From Clostridium sp. DSM 17811 (GTDB lineage: Bacteria > Bacillota > Clostridia > Clostridiales > Clostridiaceae): a DNA stretch of 64,000 nucleotides. The notes under the pieces were generated by a model that had not been told where the DNA came from, ran no database searches, and saw only the letters and a list, made by a program, of their open reading frames with translations. Position 1 is the stretch's first letter, and the number at the start of each line of letters is the position of its first letter. The position numbers and the translations under genes were made by a program. The stretch spans positions 124,001 to 188,000 of the forward strand of contig NZ_JAHLDU010000006.1 of the NCBI RefSeq assembly GCF_018861905.1, read 5' to 3'. Positions 20,673 to 28,935 of the stretch are shown one piece after another.

Positions 20673-20840
20673 ATGAGTAAAAATAATAATAAAAACAAAA
20701 AGAAATTGAACAATCAATTAGATGGTAATAATTTTTCAAATTTCCCTATAAATAGTAGTTTGATAAACATACCTATTATACCTAACATGGTCAATATTAA
20801 TAGCAATATTCCTGAGGAAGAAATAAAAAAGAGAAAATAA
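20673..20840 (+). CDS. small Asn/Lys-rich protein, 55 residues, possible spore protein
   Basis: A 55-residue protein beginning MSKNNNKNKKKLNNQ and ending EEEIKKRK, with an Ile/Pro/Asn-rich middle (INIPIIPNMVNIN). It has AAAGG upstream of the ATG, a shared 26-bp upstream box, and a strong terminator after the stop, which together argue that it is real despite its size. The segment KKLNNQ also occurs in the first repeat of the 147-residue protein at 15.2 kb. No known family recognised; a forespore or spore-core role is a guess from the shared box. Confidence 0.65.
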   Translation: MSKNNNKNKKKLNNQLDGNNFSNFPINSSLINIPIIPNMVNINSNIPEEEIKKRK

Positions 20841-20847
20841 TTTTCAT

Positions 20848-20885
20848 AATAATTAAGACAGGCGTGTTTGCCTGTCTTAATTATT
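20848..20885. terminator. strong bidirectional terminator
   Basis: AATAATTAAGACAGGC / GCCTGTCTTAATTATT is a 16-bp perfect stem between the small gene and the convergent GH1 gene. Confidence 0.88.
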
Positions 20886-20890
20886 ATAGA

Positions 20891-22231
20891 CTAAACTTCT
20901 AACCTACGGGTCTTGATAAGTTTTTTATACCAAATTGAACTATCTTTCATGATTCTTTCCTGCGTATTATAATTTACGTACACCATTCCAAAACGTTTTG
21001 AATATCCATATGCCCATTCAAAATTATCCATAAAAGACCATAAATAATAACCTTTTAGATTTCCACCTTCCTTAATGAATTCTTGCATCACTTGAAGATG
21101 TACTTTAATAAAATTTATTCTATCTATATCGTGAATCTTATTATCTCCTGTTACTACATCATCATATGCAGCACCATTTTCAGTAATGTAGAGTGGCAAT
21201 TTTGTATATTCTTGCTTAATTCTTGTAAGTAAATCATGCATTGACTCTGGGCTATTCTCCCATCCCATCGAAGTTTTTTCTTTTTCACCATCTACTCCTC
21301 TAAATTTCAACTGCGAATGTTCATCATATTCTACTATACTTCTAGTATAATAATTTATTCCTAAAAAATCTATATCAGTAGATATAATATTTAAATCTCC
21401 CTCTAGAATGAAATCTAGTGCTCCAACCTCTTTCTCATATAAATCAACCATGTCCTTTGGATAATGACCCTTAAGTAATGGATCTAAGAACCATCTATTA
21501 GTGTATCCATCACTAATTTTTGCAGCTATCACATCTTCCCTCTTCTTTGATACTGCATATGTTGGTGATAAATTCAAAGTGATTCCTATGCTACTATTTT
21601 CAAATTTAAACTTTTCAAATGCCCTTGCTACAATACCATGAGATAGTAATAAATGATGCGCAACTATTAATGCCTTTTTTAAATCTTTATTTCCCGGTGC
21701 ATGTATTCCTAAATAGTTTCCAAGTATAGATGCACAAAAGGGTTCATTATGCGTTATCCACATAGATACATCCTGTCCAAATTCCTCAAATATTTTTGTG
21801 CAATAATCTTCAAACCAATATATGCACTCCCTATTTTCCCAACCCCCTAAATCCTGGGCCCATTGTGGTAAATCCCAATGATATAATGTAATTGCCGGAG
21901 TGATTTTTTTATCTTTTAATTCCTGGATTAAATTTTTATAAAATTTTACTCCCTCGGGGTTAAACTCATCCTTACGCGGAAATATCCTAGACCAAGAAAT
22001 AGAAAATCTATATGAATCCACTCCTATATTCTCTAAAATCTTCACATCCTCCTTAACCCTATGGTAATGGTCACAAGCTATATCTCCAGTATGACCCATA
22101 AAAACATTCTCTTCTTTCTTTGAAAAGGTATCCCAAATCGATGGCATTCTTCCACCTTCATTAACCCCTCCCTCTATTTGGTATGCTGCCGTAGCCGTTC
22201 CAAGTATAAAATCATCTTTGAATTTATTCAT
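20891..22231 (-). CDS. bglA: 6-phospho-/beta-glucosidase, GH1 family
   Basis: A 446-residue glycoside hydrolase family 1 enzyme. The acid/base Glu lies in THNEPF (near 163-168) and the nucleophile in YITENGAA (near 353-360). The N-terminus FILGTATAAYQIEGG is canonical. In the C-terminal region WSFMDNFEWAYGYSKRFGMVYV has the Glu-Trp-Ala pattern usual for beta-glucosidases; phospho-glucosidases typically have Ser/Lys/Tyr residues here, so unphosphorylated cello-oligosaccharide or beta-glucoside is the better guess. No signal peptide: cytoplasmic. Confidence 0.92.
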   Translation of the reverse strand: MNKFKDDFILGTATAAYQIEGGVNEGGRMPSIWDTFSKKEENVFMGHTGDIACDHYHRVKEDVKILENIGVDSYRFSISWSRIFPRKDEFNPEGVKFYKNLIQELKDKKITPAITLYHWDLPQWAQDLGGWENRECIYWFEDYCTKIFEEFGQDVSMWITHNEPFCASILGNYLGIHAPGNKDLKKALIVAHHLLLSHGIVARAFEKFKFENSSIGITLNLSPTYAVSKKREDVIAAKISDGYTNRWFLDPLLKGHYPKDMVDLYEKEVGALDFILEGDLNIISTDIDFLGINYYTRSIVEYDEHSQLKFRGVDGEKEKTSMGWENSPESMHDLLTRIKQEYTKLPLYITENGAAYDDVVTGDNKIHDIDRINFIKVHLQVMQEFIKEGGNLKGYYLWSFMDNFEWAYGYSKRFGMVYVNYNTQERIMKDSSIWYKKLIKTRRLEV

Positions 22232-22300
22232 TTCAATACCCCCTAATCAAATATTTCTTGCATTATCTTCTCTACTGTGTTTTTATATCTGCTCTTCTCT

Positions 22301-22843
22301 TTATGACTCTTCCCACTCAGGTCTTAATAACCCATATAAGTACATATCATATCGTCTACCATCTCTGTGAATAAACTCCCTATAAACCCCTTCTCTTTTA
22401 AATCCTAATTTCTCATATAGTTTTATTGCAGGTTCATTATATTCAAGTACCGTAAGATATATTCGATGAAAATTTAATTCCTCAAACCCAAACTCTATAG
22501 TTAATTTAAGAGCTTCTTTTCCGTACCCCTGTCCTCTATTTCCACTCTCACCAAGTCCTATGTATATTAAAGCAGTACCATTATTCCAAGATATATTTTC
22601 AAATCCTGTAACTCCAATGATTTTTTGCTTTTCAAGTATTTTAACAGCAAAAATATAAGCTGTATTACTTTTCCTTACATCATTAATTGTCTCTAATACA
22701 TCTTCAAAATTTTTAGGCGTTGCACTTACTACATCATAATTACGCATGAATGATACATCATTGTGCCATTTTTGAACTTCTAGCATGTCTTCCTCGTTTA
22801 TAGACGTAAGATTTACTTTTTTTCCCATCAACAAATTTTTCAT
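22301..22843 (-). CDS. GNAT N-acetyltransferase, RimJ/RimL type
   Basis: A 180-residue GNAT protein. The acetyl-CoA loop reads RGQGYGKEAL (about 114-123), the family's R/Q-x-x-G-x-G/A. The C-terminal VLEYNEPAIKLYEKLGFKREGVYR is typical of the RimJ/RimL and SpeG-like branch. Substrate not known. AAGGTG upstream of the ATG; followed by a terminator-like hairpin near 22897 that belongs to the next gene upstream. Confidence 0.87.
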   Translation of the reverse strand: MKNLLMGKKVNLTSINEEDMLEVQKWHNDVSFMRNYDVVSATPKNFEDVLETINDVRKSNTAYIFAVKILEKQKIIGVTGFENISWNNGTALIYIGLGESGNRGQGYGKEALKLTIEFGFEELNFHRIYLTVLEYNEPAIKLYEKLGFKREGVYREFIHRDGRRYDMYLYGLLRPEWEES

Positions 22844-22896
22844 TATTTCACCTTGCCTTCACTTTATTTTAATTATAAACATAAGACTTATTCAAA

Positions 22897-22927
22897 AAAA
22901 TAGACTAGCTAAGCGCTAGCCTATTTT
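22897..22927. terminator. terminator after the DUF2156 gene
   Basis: AAAATAG-A-CTAGC / GCTAG-C-CTATTTT, 12 pairs with one mismatch, between the DUF2156 gene and the GNAT gene. Confidence 0.6.
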
Positions 22928-22957
22928 AAAATAATTATTAAAGCATTCTATTTAAAT

Positions 22958-23863
22958 CTATAAAACATTACTAGAACTAAGAATATATTTTTTTTCTAAT
23001 TTAAATGGATGATATGATAATTTAGATTTTCTAAGACCTTCAATTCCAAGATCCTGTTCTCTATTTATTATTTTTACATCACTAAAACTTCTATCAACAA
23101 ATGCCTTGTTAATAAAGCTGTACACACCACTATAACTAGTATCTGCTTTTTCTATATGAATTACAGCTAGATCATCATTCAATTTTTCTCCTAAACTAAA
23201 AGCTACAATTTTCTCATCTACATAAACAGCTATACCCTTTGTGTCTACAATTTCAATGTTTTCTAGAATGTCCTTTATTCCTTGAAGTTCAAAATTAAGC
23301 ATACGATCATTGTTATTCGCCTCATACCATTTTTCCGCAGCCACGACAACATCTTTTATTACCTGTGAATCTTTAATATCTTTAACTTCATAATTGTAAT
23401 TTTTTATAAACGAATTGTAATGATTTTTTTTCCCATGAAGTTTCTTACCAGAAAGTTTTATAAGTTTTTCTGCTTCATATAAATAATCAAAGTTATCTCT
23501 ATCCTCTTTAATACAGATGCCCTGTGCATCCCCATATATATTTTTTATCTCTTCCATAAAACTTTCATCAAGATCTTTAAATACAAATTCCATATTATTT
23601 TCTTTTTTATAATCCATTAACGCATCTATTAACTCTTTAAGATTTTCTTTATTATATCCCAAAGGTTGCATAAAATAATATCTTCCCTCAAAATCCATTT
23701 TTTTTATTATTAAAGCATCTTTATAAACAGTAAAACAAATATCGCAAGCCTCTCTCCATATATATAAAGTTGTAAAAGAATATTCACAGCTCAAAAATTT
23801 ATATGGATATATATATTTTTCAAATATTTCCTTATCTTCAATCGTAAGTCTTTTAAAAATCAT
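22958..23863 (-). CDS. DUF2156 domain protein (phosphatidylglycerol lysyltransferase C-terminal-like)
   Basis: A 301-residue soluble protein with the double-GNAT fold of DUF2156, related to the catalytic half of MprF lysyltransferases but without membrane helices. Seen: YFMQPLGYN, KLSGKKLHGKKNHYNSF (about 131-147), INREQDLGIEGLRKSKLSYHP near the C-terminus. These are standard for the clostridial group. Its acyl or aminoacyl acceptor is not established. Monocistronic. Confidence 0.85.
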   Translation of the reverse strand: MIFKRLTIEDKEIFEKYIYPYKFLSCEYSFTTLYIWREACDICFTVYKDALIIKKMDFEGRYYFMQPLGYNKENLKELIDALMDYKKENNMEFVFKDLDESFMEEIKNIYGDAQGICIKEDRDNFDYLYEAEKLIKLSGKKLHGKKNHYNSFIKNYNYEVKDIKDSQVIKDVVVAAEKWYEANNNDRMLNFELQGIKDILENIEIVDTKGIAVYVDEKIVAFSLGEKLNDDLAVIHIEKADTSYSGVYSFINKAFVDRSFSDVKIINREQDLGIEGLRKSKLSYHPFKLEKKYILSSSNVL

Positions 23864-24206
23864 AATCTCAACCTTTCTACTTAATGTAAATCATAAATGT
23901 TATCATCTTAATCTATTCTTATATCATTTTAGACTGTAAACTCATTTTTTGCAAGTAGATACTTTTAAGAACTTTAGTTCCCAAAACCATACCTTTGTTT
24001 GTAATATATCTTTGTATATATATTAACTACTTATTAAAACATAATTTGCCATTCCTTTTATGTTTATTCCATAAATATATAGTATACTGATATATAGTAT
24101 AATGATATGATAGCATATTGATACATAGAAAACATAACCTTTTTTATTTTCTTTAGTTTATGATGTGATTTTTTTATGCTAAATTTTAAGGAGAGTGAAA
24201 TATATT
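23864..24206. repeat. AT-rich spacer with short tandem-like repeats
   Basis: At 24074-24128 there are three to four imperfect 15-16-base units of the form ATATATAGTATACTG / ATATATAGTATAATG / ATATGATAGCATATTG. The rest is promoter space between divergent genes. No gene seen. Confidence 0.45.
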
Positions 24207-25451
24207 ATGGTCCCTGATGGTACATTGCAAATTATATGTTTAATAATTTTATTATTATGTTCAGCCTTTTTCTCTGCTTCTGAAACTGCATTAATGACCT
24301 TAAGTAAAATAAGGTTAAGGAATATGGTAGAATCAAAAATCAAAGGTGCTAACATTATTAATAAATTGCTTCAAAACCCAAGTAAACTTTTAGGTGGTAT
24401 TCTAGTAGGAAATAACATAGCAAATATTGGAGCTTCTGCGCTAGCAACATCTCTGGCAATTACACATTTTAAAGACTCCGGAGTTGCTATTGCAACTTTT
24501 ACAATGACAATTCTTGTATTAATTTTTGCTGAAATAACACCAAAATCATTAGCTGCACAAAATTCCGAAAAAATTGCTTTAAAAATCGCTAAGCCCTTAA
24601 GTCTAATTACATTCATTCTAAATCCACTTATTACAGTCTTAATTTATATAACAAATACAATAATCAAAATGCTCGGTGGCGAGGTTAACAAAAGTAGGCC
24701 CTTTATTACTGAAGAAGAGTTAAAAACTATGGTTAGTGTAAGTCATGAAGAAGGCATGCTTGAAGGCGAAGAAAAACAAATGATTTATAACGTATTCGAC
24801 TTTAGAGATTCACAAGCAAACGATGTTATGACCCCAAGAACCGATATGATTGTGGCTAACTCTAACTCAACTTACGCAGAACTTATAAATATTTTCAGAG
24901 AAGAACAATTCTCAAGGCTTCCTATATATAAAGATACTATTGATAATATTATCGGAATTTTATATATTAAGGATTTGATTTTCTTTGAAGATGGGAAAGA
25001 AGATTTTAAAATAGAGAAACATATGCGCACACCCTACTTTACCTATGAATTCAAAAGAACTGCTGATTTATTTGCAGACATGCGTTTAAAACGAATTCCT
25101 ATATCAATAATACTCGATGAATATGGTGGTACTGCTGGACTTGTTACATTTGAAGATTTGGTAGAAGAAATTGTTGGAGATATAGATGACGAATACGATG
25201 ATGATATAGATAAAATACAAGTTATCAAAGAAGATGAATTTATTGTAGCTGGTGATACTAAAATAAGTATGGTTAATGAAATGATAGGTTTAAATATTGA
25301 ATCTGATGATTTTGACTCAATAGGAGGTTTCGTTACTGGATTACTTGGCCGGCTTCCAAACACAGGTGAAACAATAAATTATAATGATACAAAATTTATT
25401 GTACAAGATATAAGTAAAAATCGTATAGTAAAATTAAAAGTTATAACTTAA
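24207..25451 (+). CDS. CNNM / HlyC-CorC family transporter with CBS pair
   Basis: A 414-residue membrane protein: N-terminal CNNM domain with three to four helices (to about residue 185), including the signature SAFFSASETALMTLSK and the conserved ITPKSLAAQNSE; two CBS domains (about 200-320; VMTPRTDMIV, EYGGTAGLVTFED); and a C-terminal CorC_HlyC domain. Bacterial relatives are implicated in Mg2+/Na+ transport. Start choice: AAGGAG lies 13 bases before the ATG at 24207; an in-frame GTG at 24195 is only one base from that site and so unlikely. The old hemolysin label is not supported. Confidence 0.9.
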   Translation: MVPDGTLQIICLIILLLCSAFFSASETALMTLSKIRLRNMVESKIKGANIINKLLQNPSKLLGGILVGNNIANIGASALATSLAITHFKDSGVAIATFTMTILVLIFAEITPKSLAAQNSEKIALKIAKPLSLITFILNPLITVLIYITNTIIKMLGGEVNKSRPFITEEELKTMVSVSHEEGMLEGEEKQMIYNVFDFRDSQANDVMTPRTDMIVANSNSTYAELINIFREEQFSRLPIYKDTIDNIIGILYIKDLIFFEDGKEDFKIEKHMRTPYFTYEFKRTADLFADMRLKRIPISIILDEYGGTAGLVTFEDLVEEIVGDIDDEYDDDIDKIQVIKEDEFIVAGDTKISMVNEMIGLNIESDDFDSIGGFVTGLLGRLPNTGETINYNDTKFIVQDISKNRIVKLKVIT

Positions 25452-25453
25452 AC

Positions 25454-25495
25454 AAAGCACCTAAAGCTAATTATTGAATTGGCTTTAAGTGCTTT
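25454..25495. terminator. bidirectional terminator
   Basis: AAAGCAC-C-TAAAGCTAAT / AATTGGCTTTA-A-GTGCTTT between the convergent CNNM and helicase genes. Confidence 0.75.
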
Positions 25496-25523
25496 ATTAT
25501 ATTCTTTACTTTTTAATTACATA

Positions 25524-26630
25524 CTACAATATTTTTCTAGGAATTGGACTTTTTAATTTTCTTTCTATTGCATCTAAAAGAAATTTGTCTTTTGGTGCTG
25601 AAAATAAATATGTATATCCATCCTCGCCAGCTCTACCAGTTCTACCAATGCGGTGGATATAACTCTCAGCAGTTTCTGGCATATCATAATTATACACATG
25701 ATCTACTCCATTTATATCAAGGCCTCTAGCCGCAACATCTGTGGCAATCAAATATTGTATATCGCATTTTTTAAAGTCTCTCATTATTTTTTCTCTCTTT
25801 GCTTGTGTTATATCAGAATGAAGCTTCTTGCAATTATACCCTTTTTTATAAAGTGCTACCTCAAGATCATCAACTCTTCTTTTCGTTCTACAGAATATGA
25901 TAGCCATAAACGGATTATCCTCGTCTATTACCTTACATAAATCTTCTTGTTTTTTTCTGTCTGTAGTCTCTATTAAAAATTGCTTAATATTCTTAAGCGT
26001 CGCCTCTTCTTTTTTAATAATTACTTCTATAGGATCATTCATATATTTATATGCCATTTTTTTAACATCTGAGCTCATAGTTGCTGAGAAACATAAAGTC
26101 TGCCTATTTTTAGGTGTCACCATTAAAATGTTCTCAATGTCATTTTTAAACCCCATAAGAAGCATTTGATCTGCCTCATCTAACACTACTGTCTTAAGTT
26201 TATCAAGATTCACAGTACCACGTCTAAGGTGATCGAGTAACCTTCCTGGTGTTGCAATGACAAGATGAATATTCCCCTTTAGTTTTTTGAGTTGCGCACC
26301 AATATCTTTACCACCATAAGCTGCTAAAATATTTAAATTTTTAGCTCCGGCAATCTTCTTCGCTTCCCCAGTTATCTGAATAGCAAGTTCCCTTGTAGGT
26401 GTAACTATTAATCCTTGTATTGTATCAATATCCGCTGACATATTATCAAACATTGGTAGCAAAAATGCAAGTGTCTTTCCCGTTCCTGTTTGTGCCTCTG
26501 CTATAACATCCTTGCCATCCTTTATTAATTGAATACTCTTCTCTTGAATAGGAGTTGGCTCAGTTATTCCTTGAATTTTTATCGCACTTAAAATATCATC
26601 GTTAAGCCCTAATTTTTTAAACTTTATCAT
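25524..26630 (-). CDS. DEAD-box ATP-dependent RNA helicase
   Basis: A 368-residue core-only DEAD-box protein. Motifs in order: EPTPIQEKSI (Q motif), AQTGTGKT (I), PTRELA (Ia), TPGR (Ib), DEAD (II), SAT (III), DVAARGLDI (V), HRIGRTGR (VI). It ends soon after motif VI and lacks the C-terminal RNA-binding or RGG-rich extension of DbpA/CshA, so specificity must come from partners or the core itself. A cold-adaptation or RNA decay role is common in the family; nothing here decides it. Confidence 0.93.
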   Translation of the reverse strand: MIKFKKLGLNDDILSAIKIQGITEPTPIQEKSIQLIKDGKDVIAEAQTGTGKTLAFLLPMFDNMSADIDTIQGLIVTPTRELAIQITGEAKKIAGAKNLNILAAYGGKDIGAQLKKLKGNIHLVIATPGRLLDHLRRGTVNLDKLKTVVLDEADQMLLMGFKNDIENILMVTPKNRQTLCFSATMSSDVKKMAYKYMNDPIEVIIKKEEATLKNIKQFLIETTDRKKQEDLCKVIDEDNPFMAIIFCRTKRRVDDLEVALYKKGYNCKKLHSDITQAKREKIMRDFKKCDIQYLIATDVAARGLDINGVDHVYNYDMPETAESYIHRIGRTGRAGEDGYTYLFSAPKDKFLLDAIERKLKSPIPRKIL

Positions 26631-26887
26631 TTTTATTTACCTTTCTATTTCAAAATTATTTTTATTGTTTTTTTATACAAACCATTTAATTATAACAGAC
26701 ATTAATTATAATAAAAAGTATTTTATAAAAATGCATTTCTTTTTTACAATTATTCAAATAGTAAAGCACATACTTTACTATTTTTTATATAATGATATAC
26801 TTATGACAAATAGTCGATAACTAGCTGCTATTTCACTTTAAGTTTACAAATAATATATTTAGAATATAACGAAAGAGGCGATTAATA

Positions 26888-27931
26888 ATGTCAAAATTAT
26901 TTAGTAATTTTAAAATAAAAGATATGGATTTAAAAAATAGAATAGTTATGGCTCCAATGTGCATGGATTCTTGTAATGACAAAGATGGTTTTGCAAATAA
27001 CTGGCATTTTATACATTACTCAACTAGAGCTATTGGTGGAGTTGGTCTTATTATTTTAGAGTCAACAGGAATTCAGCCTGGCGGTCGTATAACTGATAAT
27101 GATTTAGGTATATGGTCTGATGAACATATTAAAAACCTTTCAAATATAGTTGACGAATGTCATAAATACGGATCAAAAATAGGTATTCAAATTAATCATG
27201 CTGGAAGAAAATCTGAGACTCTTTCCTATCCAATTATAGCTCCAAGCCCTATAGCTTTTAATGCTGATTATAGACTTCCAATTGAAATGACAAAAGAAGA
27301 TATTGTTACTACTATAGATTTATTTAAATCTGCTGCTAAAAGAGCATTAACTGCAGGTTTTGATTTATTAGAATTACATGGTGCCCATGGGTATTTAATA
27401 GGGGAATTTTTATCACCCCTTACCAATAAAAGAGAAGATGAATACGGAGGTACAAATGAAAATAGAGTAAGATTCTTAAAGGAAATTATACAGGCTGTAA
27501 AAACAGTTTGGCCCGAAACTAAACCATTACAATTAAGAGTATCAGCTGTTGACTATGCAAAAGGCGGAAACAGTTCAGAGGAAACATCCTCACTTATAAA
27601 TCTTATAAAAGCTATGGGCATAGATATAGTAAATGTTAGTTCTGGTGGAACTGTACCTGCAAAAATATCTACCTACCCGGGATATCAAATTTGTTATTCT
27701 GAAATAATTAGAAAACAATGCAATATTCCAACTATAGCTGGTGGCCTTATCACTTCACCTTTAATGGCAGAAGAAATATTAAACAATAAAAGATCAGATT
27801 TGGTGTATTTAGGAAGAGAACTTTTAAGAAATCCTTATTGGGCATTTGCAGCAGCCAATCAATTAGGGGATAATATCGAGTGGCCTGTCCAATATGAACG
27901 TAGTAATAAAGTAAATAAAAATGGTTTTTAA
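26888..27931 (+). CDS. NADH:flavin oxidoreductase (old yellow enzyme, YqjM/NamA-like)
   Basis: A 347-residue FMN TIM barrel. VMAPMCMDSC carries the Cys position typical of the YqjM class, INHAGRKS is the substrate-binding His/Ala pair, ELHGAHGYLIGEFLSPLTNKR and DEYGG are the family signature, and IAGGLI and YLGRELLRNPYW bind FMN phosphate. It lacks the Fe-S and second flavin domain of 2,4-dienoyl-CoA reductases. Likely reduces activated C=C bonds (ene-reductase), physiological substrate unknown. Monocistronic with terminator. Confidence 0.92.
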   Translation: MSKLFSNFKIKDMDLKNRIVMAPMCMDSCNDKDGFANNWHFIHYSTRAIGGVGLIILESTGIQPGGRITDNDLGIWSDEHIKNLSNIVDECHKYGSKIGIQINHAGRKSETLSYPIIAPSPIAFNADYRLPIEMTKEDIVTTIDLFKSAAKRALTAGFDLLELHGAHGYLIGEFLSPLTNKREDEYGGTNENRVRFLKEIIQAVKTVWPETKPLQLRVSAVDYAKGGNSSEETSSLINLIKAMGIDIVNVSSGGTVPAKISTYPGYQICYSEIIRKQCNIPTIAGGLITSPLMAEEILNNKRSDLVYLGRELLRNPYWAFAAANQLGDNIEWPVQYERSNKVNKNGF

Positions 27932-27956
27932 GATAATGTCTATAAATAAGTTTAGT

Positions 27957-27995
27957 ACAAAGTCCAGTAGAATAATTTATTCTACTGGACTTTTA
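27957..27995 (+). terminator. terminator with CCAGTAGAATA stem
   Basis: AGTCCAGTAGAATA-ATT-TATTCTACTGGACT followed by TTT. The same stem core recurs at 49343-49379. Confidence 0.85.
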
Positions 27996-28102
27996 CGTTT
28001 TAAAATATTTTATTTTATTAATAGATGAACAATGTTTATGTATACCATTTTTTTTTGTGTCAATAATTATAATGTGATATTACAATTGAAAGGAGCATTT
28101 TA

Positions 28103-28810
28103 ATGAAAAGTATTATTAAATTAATAAGTGATGAAACTTTAGTTAAACAATATATAGAAAAAGGCAAAGGTCTATTTAATGATGGAGAGATTGAGAAAGC
28201 ATTTAGAAATTATAATAAGGCAATTTTACTAAATAATAAATATTCTCTAGCGTATTTTGTTAAAGCTGACGCTTTTCTAGAACTATATGAAGCTGATGAG
28301 GCTGAAAAATGTATAAAAGAATATCTTAAATTAGTTCCGAGTGACCCAAACGCTTACTGGAAATTAATTGATATAAACGATTTAACAGGAGACTTTGATA
28401 AATGCGTTTACTATTGTGAAAAACTTCTTGAAGGCGATAATCAAAATGCTCTCATCTATTTAAAAAAAGGAGAGTTCTTAACTATTCTCAATAGTTTAAA
28501 AGAAGCATTAGATTGCTTTAATATTTGCCTTAAATTAAGCCCTGATTTTTATGATGCTATATGTGGTAAAGCTAGCGTACTTTTCTCACTATCCAATAAA
28601 GAAGAGGCCCTTAAACTGTATAATAGGGCCATCTTCCTTGACAATACTAAGAGCATTGCCTATTTTGGGGCTTCTGAAGTGTGCGTAGTTATGGAAAATA
28701 ATGAAAGTGCTTTATTATTTGCAGAAAAAGCATATGAAATAGAACCCAAAAATGAATGGTATAAATGTCATTATACCGTATTGAAAAATATGTATTTAGA
28801 TATTAAATAA
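28103..28810 (+). CDS. tetratricopeptide repeat protein
   Basis: A 235-residue all-helical protein with about five to six TPR units from residue 10 to the end, with typical positions (for example GLFNDGEIEKAFRNYNKAIL, AYFVKADAFLELYEADEAEK, ALKLYNRAIFLDNTKSIAYFG). No signal peptide or other domain: a cytoplasmic protein-interaction scaffold of unknown partner. AAAGGAG ribosome site. Convergent with the SNF2 gene. Confidence 0.9.
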   Translation: MKSIIKLISDETLVKQYIEKGKGLFNDGEIEKAFRNYNKAILLNNKYSLAYFVKADAFLELYEADEAEKCIKEYLKLVPSDPNAYWKLIDINDLTGDFDKCVYYCEKLLEGDNQNALIYLKKGEFLTILNSLKEALDCFNICLKLSPDFYDAICGKASVLFSLSNKEEALKLYNRAIFLDNTKSIAYFGASEVCVVMENNESALLFAEKAYEIEPKNEWYKCHYTVLKNMYLDIK

Positions 28811-28812
28811 CA

Positions 28813-28843
28813 AATTGCTCCTACTTAATAAGCAGGAGCAATT
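28813..28843. terminator. terminator after the TPR gene
   Basis: AATTGCTCCT / AGGAGCAATT stem directly after the stop codon. Confidence 0.65.
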
Positions 28844-28935
28844 CGTTCATTTCTTTTATATCATTATTTACAACCATAATCTCACCTCAGTTTATTGTGA
28901 GCATTACTTTATTTCATTATACAATATATTTATAT

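Noticed and set aside
24195-25451. Hemolysin function for the HlyC/CorC-like protein
   Set aside because: Domain order is CNNM-CBS-CorC, an ion transport family; hemolysin naming is historical.
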